Positions 51,542 through 60,358 of a stretch of DNA of 64,000 nucleotides are shown in pieces. The position numbers and the translations under genes were made by a program. This stretch comes from Pseudomonas nunensis (GTDB lineage: Bacteria > Pseudomonadota > Gammaproteobacteria > Pseudomonadales > Pseudomonadaceae): the NCBI RefSeq assembly GCF_024296925.1, contig NZ_CP101125.1, forward strand, positions 5,210,501-5,274,500, given 5' to 3'. The stretch's first letter is position 1; every line of letters begins with the position of its first letter. A model generated the notes under the pieces. It searched no databases and had not been told where the DNA came from. It saw only the letters and a program-made list of their open reading frames with translations.

Positions 51542-53572
51542 TCAGACCCGGAACGCGCTGATCAATTGTTTCAACTCCACCACCTGCGCCGACAATGCGC
51601 GGCTGGCATTTTCGGTCTGGTGCGCGCCCTCGGCCGTGCGCTCGCCGGCGCGGTTGATTTCGACGATGTTCTGGTCGATGTCATGGGCCACAGCGGTTTG
51701 CTGTTCCACGGCGGCGGCGATCTGCTGGTTCTGGTCGACGATCATGCCTACAGCCCCGAGGATGTTTTCCAGGGCTTGCTGTACCTTTTCCGATTGCCCG
51801 ACGGTGCCGTTGGCCATTTGATGGCTGACGCCCATGGCTTTGACTGCCGCACCAACACCGCCGTGGAGCTTGGCGATCATCTGCTCGATTTCTTCAGTCG
51901 ATTGCTGGGTGCGCTTGGCTAGTGTGCGGACCTCATCCGCCACCACCGCAAACCCACGGCCCTGCTCCCCCGCTCGTGCCGCTTCGATGGCCGCGTTCAG
52001 CGCCAACAGGTTGGTCTGCTCGGCGATGCTTTTGATCACTTCCAGCACCCGACTGATGGACTGGCTGTCGCTGGCCAGTTGATTGATCACCAGCACCGAC
52101 TGATCAATCTCGCCAGCCAATGCCGCAATGCTGCCCTGCTGGGACTCCACCAACCCACGCCCGCTGAGGGTTTCGTCGTTGACGCTGTGGGCGCTACTCA
52201 CCGCTGCCGCAGCACTGCGCGCCACTTCCAGCGAGGTGGCCGACATCTGGTTCATCGCGGTGGCGACCTGTTCGATCTGACTGCGCTGCCCGGCCACGGC
52301 CTGGTTGCTCTGTGCGGAAACGCTTTCCACCTGCCCGGCCTGACGCTCGACTTCGCCGACGGTCTGCCCGACCCGCTCGATCAAGTCGTGGATTTTCTTC
52401 ACCGTGCCGTTGAACACCTCGCCCAACTCGCCCAGCTCATCGCGGCTGTGGGCGCTGAAGGTCACGGTCATGTCGCCGGCCGCCACTTTGTCCATCACCG
52501 CGCCGAGGCGCTTGAGGGTGGTGCGGGTCGAGTAGTAAAAACCGCCGTAGAGATAAAAGATCAGCACAAACACCACCGACAGCGCCACGGCCTGCATGAC
52601 CATGTGGGTGCGGTTCTGCTCCAGCCGCTGCTGTAACTGGCTGCCGAGGAACTTCAAGGTCGCTTCATTGAGCTGGTAGGTCTGGTCCATCAGGCCGGTG
52701 ACCTGATCGTAAAAACCCTGCCACGGCGCATCGAGCGTGTCGGCCATCACCACTTGTTCTTCGAACAGTTCGCTGGCCTTTTTCAGGGATGCCTTGCTGC
52801 TGTCAGCCTGCGCGGCCAGGGTTTCGTTCGCTGCCTTGCTGGAGCCCAAGGCATCGTGCAACTTCAGCCCATATTCCGCCTGAAGCTTCTCGATCTGCGC
52901 CAGCAATTCATCGAAACGCGTACTCGACGCCGAGTTGAGAAAACCCTGCCCCAGCGACAGCGAGCCCATGGCCCGGCCTTCGCCCAGAAGTTGCGTCACG
53001 GGCGGGGTGACATTGGTGATCAGTTCGCTCAGCTGGCGCATGTCGCTCTGGGTGTCGCGGCTCAGACCGGCCTGACTGGCAATGATCTGGCTGAAAATCT
53101 GTGCATTACCGAGCAACTTGCCGATCAGCGCACTTTTGCTTTGCAGGGAGTTTTCCGCTTGCTGGGCCTTGAACGCGGTAATCATTTCATCGCGTTTGCC
53201 ATCGAAAACCGTGATCTGTTCCGGGTCGATGCTCATTGCCGTCAGGCCTTGCAGGCGCGTCAGAACGCTTTGCTCCAAGGCGCTGATCTTGGTCTCGACA
53301 TCGCCGGCCTTGCCGGACTGCCCGAGGGTGACGTTGATTTGCACGAGGTTGTTCAGGGTTTCGAGATCCCGACGCAGGGTCAGGCTGCTGCCCAGCAGAT
53401 CGAGGCTTTGCAATTCGACACGGGTGCCCTGGAACTCACGATAGGAATCGCGCACCAGGTAAAAATTGGTCACCAGCATCGGCACCAGAAACAGCACGCT
53501 GATCAGGCTGAACTTCATGCCGAAGCTCAGGCGGTTCATCAGCGCGACAGCGGGATAGAGCAAGCTCTTCAC
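51542..53572 (-). CDS. Methyl-accepting chemotaxis protein
   Basis: A 676-residue transmembrane chemoreceptor. A first helix (about 17-37, FSLISVLFLVPMLVTN), a helical periplasmic domain (about 38-325, no Cache motif seen), a second helix (VALSVVFVLIFYLYGGFYY), a HAMP domain and a cytoplasmic signalling hairpin with NAAIEAARAGEQGRGFAVVA. The GTG at 53572 is chosen because AAGGGAGA lies eight bases upstream; a longer reading to 53635 has no such site. Its ligand is unknown. In P. aeruginosa a chemoreceptor stands between speC and ampE, as I recall; here the same neighbours are 17 kb apart. Confidence 0.9.
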   Translation of the reverse strand: MKSLLYPAVALMNRLSFGMKFSLISVLFLVPMLVTNFYLVRDSYREFQGTRVELQSLDLLGSSLTLRRDLETLNNLVQINVTLGQSGKAGDVETKISALEQSVLTRLQGLTAMSIDPEQITVFDGKRDEMITAFKAQQAENSLQSKSALIGKLLGNAQIFSQIIASQAGLSRDTQSDMRQLSELITNVTPPVTQLLGEGRAMGSLSLGQGFLNSASSTRFDELLAQIEKLQAEYGLKLHDALGSSKAANETLAAQADSSKASLKKASELFEEQVVMADTLDAPWQGFYDQVTGLMDQTYQLNEATLKFLGSQLQQRLEQNRTHMVMQAVALSVVFVLIFYLYGGFYYSTRTTLKRLGAVMDKVAAGDMTVTFSAHSRDELGELGEVFNGTVKKIHDLIERVGQTVGEVERQAGQVESVSAQSNQAVAGQRSQIEQVATAMNQMSATSLEVARSAAAAVSSAHSVNDETLSGRGLVESQQGSIAALAGEIDQSVLVINQLASDSQSISRVLEVIKSIAEQTNLLALNAAIEAARAGEQGRGFAVVADEVRTLAKRTQQSTEEIEQMIAKLHGGVGAAVKAMGVSHQMANGTVGQSEKVQQALENILGAVGMIVDQNQQIAAAVEQQTAVAHDIDQNIVEINRAGERTAEGAHQTENASRALSAQVVELKQLISAFRV

Positions 53573-53712
53573 TGTGAAGTCTCCCTTGGATTTCTTATTT
53601 TTATTGGCAGGCGCACAGATACAGCAGATAGCCACTATTGGGCGCTATCTCTGTATAGCTCAAATCGGAGGGAGGTTTTGTAACTTAAGGTTAACGGCAG
53701 CACACACAACCC

Positions 53713-53845
53713 TGTAGCAGCTGGCGAAGCCTGCGTTCGGCTGCGAAGCAGTCGTAAATACTGATACTTCGGTTTACCTGATACACCGCGAAGCCTGAAT
53801 TGGCGACTGCTTCGCAGCCGAACGCAGGCTTCGCCAGCTGCTACA
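53713..53845. repeat. Inverted repeat (GTAGCAGCTG family)
   Basis: TGTAGCAGCTGGCGAAGCCT faces AGGCTTCGCCAGCTGCTACA; inner arms GTTCGGCTGCGAAGCAGTCG also pair. It ends 12 bases before the ampE stop on the opposite side, so it is in the ampDE 3' region. Confidence 0.88.
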
Positions 53846-53857
53846 GGGCCGGCGTAA

Positions 53858-54694
53858 TCAGGGAAGGACCGTCCACAACGCAAACCCTGCATACCACAGC
53901 ACCGCCGCTCGCAGCAGCAGTTCCCAGATGCGGTCCAGGCTGTTGATGCCATCCGGCCCGACCACCGGCGCGGGAATCTCCCCGGCCACCAGCCCGACCT
54001 TTTCGATCAACTGGGCGGCGCTGATGTTCCAGTTCAGCAGCTCATGCAACATCACCCGACCGACCGCGACAAAGTTGCCAACCAGGGCAAAACTCGCCGC
54101 CAGCAAGCGCACTGGCACCCAATCGAAGGCATGGCGCAGTTGTGCGGCGCGTTCGACCACTGCCGGGTTCTGCCCGTGCTCTTCGGCCAGGGCGAGCAAG
54201 CGATAGCTCAACGCGGCCACCGGCCCCAGCAGGAAGTACCAGAAAATCACTGCGAAAAAGCTTTGGTAGGCCTCCCACAACAAATGTCCTTGAACCCGCT
54301 CCAGCAGTTGCTCGCCACTGTCGGCGCAGATGTCCAGGTCGCGCTTGGCCACATGGGCGGCGGCTTGCAGGTCTTCACGGCGCCAGGCGTCGCGAAACGG
54401 ACCGAGACCGCCGAGCAGATCGCCGCGTCCCAGGCTGTAAATCACCACCAGCAAATGCACCGGCAGGGCCAGCAAGCCATAGGCCACGGGCTCCAGCACC
54501 ACCAGCAGCAAACCGAGCAGCGCCACCGGCAACAACACCAATATCAGCAACACCAGCCACGGTTGGTCTTTCAGACGAGGGTTGGCTTCAAGCTTGTGCA
54601 GCTCGCGCACCCAACCGCCATCACGTTGAACCCGATGGCGCAGGGCCGAGAATTTCTCGATCCAGACAGCCAACAGCAACACCAGAAAACTCAT
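53858..54694 (-). CDS. ampE: AmpE membrane protein
   Basis: A 278-residue inner-membrane protein with four to five hydrophobic helices. MSFLVLLLAVWIEKFSALR at the start and FRLGDLLG-type loops are family features. It is encoded with AmpD and linked to beta-lactamase (ampC) regulation through peptidoglycan recycling, although its biochemical role is not settled. The ATG overlaps the ampD TGA (54691-54694, ATGA). I prefer this start to 54736, which would lie deep inside ampD. Confidence 0.88.
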   Translation of the reverse strand: MSFLVLLLAVWIEKFSALRHRVQRDGGWVRELHKLEANPRLKDQPWLVLLILVLLPVALLGLLLVVLEPVAYGLLALPVHLLVVIYSLGRGDLLGGLGPFRDAWRREDLQAAAHVAKRDLDICADSGEQLLERVQGHLLWEAYQSFFAVIFWYFLLGPVAALSYRLLALAEEHGQNPAVVERAAQLRHAFDWVPVRLLAASFALVGNFVAVGRVMLHELLNWNISAAQLIEKVGLVAGEIPAPVVGPDGINSLDRIWELLLRAAVLWYAGFALWTVLP

Positions 54695-55251
54695 TGTTGT
54701 TCCTCTTTTGCCAAAGCGGCGCGGTAGCGTGCCCAATCGAACGCCGGTCCCGGATCAGTCTTGCGCCCGGGCGCGATGTCGCTATGTCCGCAAATTCGCT
54801 GTGCAGTAATGCCCGTGAAAGCGCTTTGCAATTGTCGGGTCAGGGTCGTCAACGCCTGATATTGCGCGTCGGTAAACGGCAGATCATCCGTGCCTTCAAG
54901 CTCGATGCCCACGGAAAAATCATTACAGACTTCGCGCCCGTCAAAACTCGACACGCCGGCATGCCAGGCGCGCTCAAGACAGGAGACAAACTGAGTCACC
55001 GTGCCGTCACGTTCGATCAGAAAATGCGCAGACACCCGCAGGTCAGCGATCCCTTCAAAGTAGGGATGCTCCGTGACATCCAGGCGATTCTGGAAAAATT
55101 CCTGCACCTTGCCCGTGGCGAACTGCGCCGGCGGCAGGCTGATGTTGTGGATCACCAGCAGGGAGATTTCATCTGAGGGGCGCGCATTGAAGTTGGGCGA
55201 GGGGCATATGTTTACGCCCTGGCACCAACCGCTCGCGGGGTCCAACTGCAT
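54691..55251 (-). CDS. ampD: 1,6-anhydro-N-acetylmuramyl-L-alanine amidase
   Basis: A cytoplasmic zinc amidase that removes the stem peptide from anhydro-muropeptides in cell-wall recycling; its loss induces ampC beta-lactamase. 186 residues, the usual size. Zinc ligands His35 (VIHNIS), His156 (CGHSDIA) and Asp166 (KTDPGPA) are present, with Glu117 and Lys164 as catalytic residues. It lacks a signal peptide, consistent with the cytoplasmic AmpD and not the periplasmic AmpDh types. It forms an operon with ampE. Confidence 0.95.
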   Translation of the reverse strand: MQLDPASGWCQGVNICPSPNFNARPSDEISLLVIHNISLPPAQFATGKVQEFFQNRLDVTEHPYFEGIADLRVSAHFLIERDGTVTQFVSCLERAWHAGVSSFDGREVCNDFSVGIELEGTDDLPFTDAQYQALTTLTRQLQSAFTGITAQRICGHSDIAPGRKTDPGPAFDWARYRAALAKEEQQ

Positions 55252-55315
55252 ACAGGTTCCTTCAACGACGACCGTGTTGGCGCCCAGTATGCCGCGATAG
55301 ACCCTCGGCGCGCGA

Positions 55316-57523
55316 TCACTTGGCGTGATTGAGACGCCGCAAGTTGCCGATCACCGATTCCAGGGCCCGATCGAACAGCAACGTATCGTCCAGCGTGCGC
55401 ACCACGCCACGGCGAAATTCCAGGGCGAGCCCGGTGCGGCTGCGCTCCAGCACTTTCATACCGGTGCGATTGACGAAAATGTACTTGCCGGTGGCTTCAA
55501 TGATCGCCGCGAGTTTGCAGCGCAGGGTGTTTTCTTCGTCTTCCTGGAACTCGACCCAGCAACCCAGGCGCAGCTGATCGACCTGAAGCAGGTCCGCATC
55601 GTCCGCTGGCAAACGCGCCGAGGCCGTTTCGACCGGGCCTTCATCGGCGGTGCGCAAAACGATTTCCTCGCGCACCTCGACCATCACTGGCGCATCCGCC
55701 TGCTCCGGCGGCAGGGTTGGGCGTTCGAACAGCTGAACGTGCAAGGCTTCCAGCTCACTGAAAAATTCGCTGGTGGCAAAGGGATCGAACGCCGAGCTGC
55801 TCAGACCATCGCGCAGGGATTTAAGCAACCCCGGCACCATCGACAGCAGACGCAGACTCGCATCGGCTTCGTCATGACGCTGCACGCTCCAAATCAATTG
55901 CGCCATGGTCTGCACATCGGCGTGCCATTCAGCGGACTGATCGCCGTGCTTGAGGCAGGTCAGCAACAGCACCTTGCTCCAGGCGTCCTGGACGAACGCC
56001 ACCACCCCTTGCGGCAGTAACTTGCCCAGCAATGCCTCGTTCAGCGCTTGTTCGACCCGCTGACGCGCCAGTTCAGTTTTGGCCCGGCCTTCTTCGGCAT
56101 CGCGGGTGCGCTGCTCCAGCAGTTCGCTGCGACGGCGCTCGTCACTGGTAAAGGCCAGGAAGTCCGCCAGCAACTCGGAGAAAATCGCCGGGTCATCGAC
56201 AAAGTCATTCAACAGCCGCTGCACCACTTGCTCGATGCGCAGGTACAAAGTGTCGCGCTCATGATCGTCGCACTCGCCCCAGCCCATGGCCGCGTCGGCG
56301 ATTTCGTTGAGCAGGCGCCGTGCTGGATGGCTGCTGCGGCTGAAAAAGCTCTTGTCGAGCACCGCGACTTTCAGCATCGGGATCTGCAAGCGTCCGATCA
56401 ACGCCTTGAGGGAATCCGGCAGATTGCGGTCATCGAGAATGCATTCGAAGAGCATCGCGATCAGGTTGATCACGTCTTCATCCGCGACTCCGACCACCCG
56501 GGACTTGCCACTTTTGACGCTGACCCGGGTCAGCAGTTGTTCGAGCTGGTTGCGCAGGTCGAAGTCATCCTGAGCCGCCAGGGCCGGGACGTATTGCTGC
56601 AAGTGCGACAGCAGGCGCAGCAGGTCGCGGGTGGAAATCGGCTGGGCCGGGGCGCTGGCTTCGAGCGTCGGCGCGACACTGCCGCGCACGTGAAACAGCA
56701 GCTCCTGCAATGCGGCGAAAACTTCCTGCACGCTGTCATCAATGTGCGCACTGCCGGATCGGACAACCGACTCGACGGGCTCGGCATGCGCGCTGGCCGC
56801 CGCACGATCCGCAGCGCGCCTTGCCGGAGCTGGCTTGAGCTCGGGCAGCACGCCGGTGGCGATCAGCAGTTGGTTAGCTTCGGCGTAGAGCTGATCGGCG
56901 CTGCTGAGCACATAGCGCTCGAACAGTTTGAGGATGATCAGCTTGACCTTGATCTCCACGCCCAGATTGCGCCCGGCCTGCAGGAAATATTCGCACAGCA
57001 GCGCCGGGCCCAGCGGGTTGTGCTGCTCGAGCAATTCCTTGCCCAACAGCACGCTGAGCCGCGTGGTCAGTTGATCGAGGGCGAAACCTTCCCGGTTCAG
57101 CACCTTGCTGACCATGCCTTCCACGGCGACGTTGCGCTCCAGGTCGTCGTTGGGCAGCGCTGCGCCAGCATCGAACGCCAATGCCTGAGGCAAGGCTGAC
57201 TGGGTGACGTCGTATTGCGTGAGGCTGATGAACGCCTCGAAGAATTGTTCAAGAAACCCGCGCTCAATGCTTTTGCGCTTGAGGCGCAAGTCGCGCATGG
57301 CTTCGAAAAAGATGTTCTGTTCGACGTCGTTGCGGGCCCGGTCGGCCATTTCGAACAGGGTGTCGTCGGCGTTATCGAACAGTTCCTGCAAACCATGCCG
57401 CAGCTGTTGCGCAGCCTTGTCGCGAACCTGAAGCAGAATCACAGGCAGGCGGGCGAGCGGCGAGTGAGTCGCCTGGTCGGTAGCTGCCTTGTGCAAAGGC
57501 ACTACATTCCCGTCGTTGTGCAT
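55316..57523 (-). CDS. DUF1631 family protein
   Basis: A 735-residue mostly helical protein of the DUF1631 family, sometimes misnamed thymidine phosphorylase. The N-terminal region has LARLPVILLQVRDKAAQQLR and the C-terminus RCKLAAIIEATGKYIFVNRTGMKVLERS, which resembles a PilZ-type ending. No transmembrane segment or signal peptide is seen. In some pseudomonads a DUF1631/PilZ protein has been linked to c-di-GMP signalling, but I cannot confirm this for the present protein. It is transcribed away from nadC, upstream of ampD with a 64-base gap. Confidence 0.82.
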   Translation of the reverse strand: MHNDGNVVPLHKAATDQATHSPLARLPVILLQVRDKAAQQLRHGLQELFDNADDTLFEMADRARNDVEQNIFFEAMRDLRLKRKSIERGFLEQFFEAFISLTQYDVTQSALPQALAFDAGAALPNDDLERNVAVEGMVSKVLNREGFALDQLTTRLSVLLGKELLEQHNPLGPALLCEYFLQAGRNLGVEIKVKLIILKLFERYVLSSADQLYAEANQLLIATGVLPELKPAPARRAADRAAASAHAEPVESVVRSGSAHIDDSVQEVFAALQELLFHVRGSVAPTLEASAPAQPISTRDLLRLLSHLQQYVPALAAQDDFDLRNQLEQLLTRVSVKSGKSRVVGVADEDVINLIAMLFECILDDRNLPDSLKALIGRLQIPMLKVAVLDKSFFSRSSHPARRLLNEIADAAMGWGECDDHERDTLYLRIEQVVQRLLNDFVDDPAIFSELLADFLAFTSDERRRSELLEQRTRDAEEGRAKTELARQRVEQALNEALLGKLLPQGVVAFVQDAWSKVLLLTCLKHGDQSAEWHADVQTMAQLIWSVQRHDEADASLRLLSMVPGLLKSLRDGLSSSAFDPFATSEFFSELEALHVQLFERPTLPPEQADAPVMVEVREEIVLRTADEGPVETASARLPADDADLLQVDQLRLGCWVEFQEDEENTLRCKLAAIIEATGKYIFVNRTGMKVLERSRTGLALEFRRGVVRTLDDTLLFDRALESVIGNLRRLNHAK

Positions 57524-57827
57524 CCAAGCCTCCTGGAACGGTGATGCTTCGGTTCGTTAAGAAAGATCGATTTGCGCAAGCCGCACAGCCGACGCCCAAC
57601 GGGGAACAGTGCCCACCCGCTGTCATTCAATAATCGGGGACCCAAAGGGACGTCAAAGCTATGACGTCAAATGCAAGGCGGATTATCTGCAAAACAGGTC
57701 GCTTGTGCCAGCGGACTCTACGTCCCACATTGAAATAGACGTACAGAACAGACCCTGGCTTAGCGGTAAATGCTCACGCGAATCGACCAAATGCAGGTTT
57801 CAGAGCGATCTGGGCACCCGGCATGCC

Positions 57828-57857
57828 TTGGGTTGCTTCGCGCCATGGCCCTATAAT
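57828..57857 (+). promoter_or_regulatory. nadC promoter; rest of the 360-base gap
   Basis: TTGGGT (57828-57833), 18 bp, TATAAT (57852-57857), with the nadC ATG at 57885. The remaining gap (57524-57827) has no gene; it contains a direct repeat GACGTCAAA at 57649-57657 and 57663-57671, spaced 14 bases start to start, which could be a regulator site. Confidence 0.7.
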
Positions 57858-57884
57858 CGAGCCACTTTGTTTGTGGAGCCCGTT

Positions 57885-58733
57885 ATGCCGAATCTACGTC
57901 TCGCCGATTTGACCGCCGAAATCGAAGCCAACGTGCGCCGTGCGTTGCTCGAAGACATAGGCAGCGGCGACATCACCGCGCAACTGATCCCGGCCGAACG
58001 CCTGGCCAAAGCCACCATCATCACCCGCGACGCAGCCGTCATTGCCGGCACCTCTTGGGTCGATGCCGTTTTCCGGCAACTGGACCCGCGCGTGGCGGTG
58101 CACTGGCAGGTGCGCGATGGCGAACGGGTGCAACCCAATCAGCCGCTGTTTCACCTCGAAGGCCCGGCGCGCTCGCTGCTGACGGGCGAGCGTTGCGCGC
58201 TGAATTTCCTGCAACTGCTGTCTGGCGTGGCGACTCGCGCGCAGTTTCTGGCGGATTTCGTCGCCGAGACTCAAGTGAAGCTGCTGGACACGCGCAAAAC
58301 CCTGCCAGGGCTGCGTCTGGCGCAAAAGTACGCCGTGACCTGCGGCGGCTGCCATAACCACCGCATCGGTCTGTATGACGCCTTCCTGATCAAGGAAAAC
58401 CATATCGCTGCCTGCGGTGGCATCCCTGAAGCGATTAAAGCCGCGCACAAGATTGCCCCGGGCAAGCCGGTGGAGATCGAAGTGGAAAGCCTGGATGAGC
58501 TGAAGGAGGCCCTTGAGGCTGGCGCCGACATCATCATGCTCGACGAACTGAGCCTGGATGACATGCGCGAGGCGGTGCGCCTGAACGGCGGCAAGGCGAA
58601 ACTGGAGGCCAGCGGCGGGATCAACGAAAGCACCTTGCTGCCGATCGCCGAAACCGGGGTGGATTACATCTCTATCGGTGCGATGACCAAGGATGTGAAG
58701 GCTGTGGACCTGTCGATGCGACTCAGCCTCTGA
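57885..58733 (+). CDS. nadC: Nicotinate-nucleotide pyrophosphorylase (carboxylating)
   Basis: Converts quinolinate and PRPP to nicotinate mononucleotide in NAD synthesis. 282 residues. [20 protein letters not shown] holds the quinolinate/PRPP-binding Arg and Lys residues. The phosphate loop EASGGIN is near residue 244. TGGAG precedes ATG 57885, and a TATAAT promoter lies just upstream. The same neighbours (ampD, DUF1631) flank nadC in P. aeruginosa as I recall, but no pilA gene follows here. Confidence 0.96.
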   Translation: MPNLRLADLTAEIEANVRRALLEDIGSGDITAQLIPAERLAKATIITRDAAVIAGTSWVDAVFRQLDPRVAVHWQVRDGERVQPNQPLFHLEGPARSLLTGERCALNFLQLLSGVATRAQFLADFVAETQVKLLDTRKTLPGLRLAQKYAVTCGGCHNHRIGLYDAFLIKENHIAACGGIPEAIKAAHKIAPGKPVEIEVESLDELKEALEAGADIIMLDELSLDDMREAVRLNGGKAKLEASGGINESTLLPIAETGVDYISIGAMTKDVKAVDLSMRLSL

Positions 58734-58741
58734 TCAAACAA

Positions 58742-58832
58742 TGTGGGAGCGGGCTTGCTCGCGAAAGCGGTGTATCAGACGACAATGATGTCGATTGACA
58801 CACCGCTTTCGCGAGCAAGCCCGCTCCCACAG
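58742..58832. repeat. Inverted REP pair
   Basis: TGTGGGAGCGGGCTTGCTCG and its inverse between the convergent nadC and DUF6388-like genes, eight bases after the nadC stop. Confidence 0.92.
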
Positions 58833-58851
58833 GTGTTTCACATTTGTTGGG

Positions 58852-59157
58852 TCAAACCACCAGATTATTCATCTCGCAGTACTCTTCCCACTCGACGCCC
58901 AATACTTCGGCCGCCTCCTTGTGCAGAACAAGGCGCGCCGCCTCGAACTCCTCAGGAGTCGAGGTGTACTTGAGCGTCAGCTCCCAAGGCTGCAGGCCCT
59001 GGGATTCCGCTTCATCCTCGAACGCCCACTGGATCTGGTCTTTCTGATCGTCAGCCGGCAGGTCTTTGATCTCGCCGGCTAGCTGGGGCGACTCCAGCAG
59101 GTACTTCTTCAGCGCTTCTTCGTGTCTGGCTTCTTGGGTCAATTCTTTAACAGTCAT
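58852..59157 (-). CDS. Small acidic cytoplasmic protein (DUF6388-like)
   Basis: A 101-residue acidic, helical protein beginning MTVKELTQEARHEEALKKYL. No signal peptide, cysteine cluster or membrane segment is present apart from one Cys near the C-terminus (EEYCEMNN). I believe it belongs to the DUF6388 family seen across pseudomonads, whose function is unknown. It is divergent from the coiled-coil gene. The start at 59157 is followed by a 315-base AT-rich gap shared with that gene. Confidence 0.72.
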   Translation of the reverse strand: MTVKELTQEARHEEALKKYLLESPQLAGEIKDLPADDQKDQIQWAFEDEAESQGLQPWELTLKYTSTPEEFEAARLVLHKEAAEVLGVEWEEYCEMNNLVV

Positions 59158-59288
59158 GTCGTTCTCGCTGATCTGGGGAATGGAAGATGGATCTGGATCA
59201 TCAAGGATCTCTCTGACGCAAAAAACCGTGTGAAGCCCGGCTTATCTGGCCTTCAGAACCATTCGGGATCATCTGAAAACAGCTCGGT

Positions 59289-59306
59289 GGTGCTCATGCG
59301 AGCACC
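59289..59306. promoter_or_regulatory. Palindrome in the divergent gap (59158-59472)
   Basis: GGTGCTC-ATGC-GAGCACC, perfect 7-bp arms, followed by AT-rich TGACGATTTATATGCATG. The gap of 315 bases contains no gene I can support. It probably holds promoters of both flanking genes, and this palindrome is a possible operator or small hairpin. Confidence 0.45.
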
Positions 59307-59472
59307 GAATATAGGACCTTTGGCTGACGATTTATATGCATGTTTACATCAAATCTACAAAAAAGCGGATGCCCTCGCCAGCCATGCCATTTTTACGCGC
59401 CCTGAGGAACATGTTTCGAAAACCGAAGTCATAGCGATGTGCCATATAGGCACTCCACAAGGAACTCAGGTG

Positions 59473-60138
59473 ATGCGCAATTTCCCAAAGCTTTCGTCTT
59501 CCCTGTTTGCAACCGGCATGGCCGCCCTTCTGCTCGGCAACCTGGCACTGACCAATACGGCTCAGGCTATCGAGCTTAGCTCCGAAAGCACTTCATACAA
59601 CGATACGCTCGTCGCCCTCCATAACTCGTATGGCAAGAGCGTACTGGTCAACACCAGTCTTAGTGTTGATGAACTGGAAAAGTTACAGGGCACCGCTAAA
59701 TCCAATGCGGCTGAAATCGAAACCCTGAAGAAAACCGTCAGTGAACAAACGCGCCTCATCGAAGAACTCCGACGCAACACCGGCACCAGCACCGGCTCGA
59801 GCACCAATGAAATATCCAGCCTCAAGCGTACTGTCGAGGAACAGGACAAAAACCTGAAAGACCTTGCCAAGCAGATGGAGGAGTTCAAGCGCAACACTGG
59901 CTCAAGCTCCAGTTCCAGCTCGAGCGAAGTGTCCAACCTCAAGCGGGAAGTCAGCGATCAGGACAACGACCTGAAGAAACTGGCCAGTCAGGTGGAAGAC
60001 CTCAAGCGCAGCGCCGGATCGAGTTCCAGCTCAAGTTCCAGCGACCTGTCCAACCTGAAGCGGGAAGTCAGCGACCAGGACAATCAACTCGATCAGCTCA
60101 AACGCACAGTCGAAGACCTGAGCCGGAAGGTGAAATAA
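59473..60138 (+). CDS. Exported coiled-coil protein with serine-linker repeats
   Basis: A 221-residue protein. The signal peptide ends near residue 32 (ALTNTAQA/IELSSE). After a short globular part (about 33-65) comes coiled coil, then a 39-residue unit found nearly three times: RNTG or RSAG, eight to nine Ser/Thr residues, then (E/D)(V/L)SNLKREVSDQDNDLKKLA. Heptads dominated by Leu, Val, Asp and Lys alternate with SSSSSSSS linkers. I do not recognise a family; resemblance to Lpp-type or tail-fibre coiled coils is general. AAGGAACTCAGG precedes ATG 59473. A longer start at 59122 would overlap the divergent gene and destroy the signal peptide. Confidence 0.7.
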   Translation: MRNFPKLSSSLFATGMAALLLGNLALTNTAQAIELSSESTSYNDTLVALHNSYGKSVLVNTSLSVDELEKLQGTAKSNAAEIETLKKTVSEQTRLIEELRRNTGTSTGSSTNEISSLKRTVEEQDKNLKDLAKQMEEFKRNTGSSSSSSSSEVSNLKREVSDQDNDLKKLASQVEDLKRSAGSSSSSSSSDLSNLKREVSDQDNQLDQLKRTVEDLSRKVK

Positions 60139-60147
60139 CAGCAGCGG

Positions 60148-60223
60148 TGGTGCCCGAGACAGGAGTCGAACCTGCGACCTTCGCGTTACGAGTGCGCTGC
60201 TCTACCAACTGAGCTACACGGGC
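60148..60223 (-). tRNA. tRNA-Thr (anticodon CGT)
   Basis: A complete 76-nt cloverleaf ending in encoded CCA. Acceptor GCCCGTG/CTCGGGC, D-arm GCTC-AGTTGGTA-GAGC, anticodon loop CTCGTAA with U33, anticodon CGU and A37, T-arm GCAGG-TTCGACT-CCTGT. It decodes ACG. The stems hold two non-Watson-Crick spots, U6-U67 and A31-C39. The D-arm and anticodon region resemble E. coli thrW closely. Confidence 0.95.
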
Positions 60224-60290
60224 GGTGAGCTAAACCTAGCACAGCTTTCGCGAGTCGCAACCGCCAGCCCTGCCTCGGTTAATCGCAGAC

Positions 60291-60330
60291 AAAAAAAGGC
60301 CCCGTCGTTTTCACGGCGGGGCCTTTTTTA
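60291..60330 (-). terminator. Terminator of the pnp operon
   Basis: AAAAAAAGGCCCCGTCG, loop TTTTCA, CGGCGGGGCCTTTTTT: strong stem with T-run in both directions, 30 bases after the pnp stop. Confidence 0.93.
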
Positions 60331-60358
60331 CAACGTTGAAGCGTTCAGGCGGGGGTGA

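Noticed and set aside
59122..59472. Longer start for the coiled-coil protein, adding 117 residues
   Set aside because: It would overlap the divergent DUF6388-like gene, crosses the promoter-like gap, and moves the obvious signal peptide to the interior.
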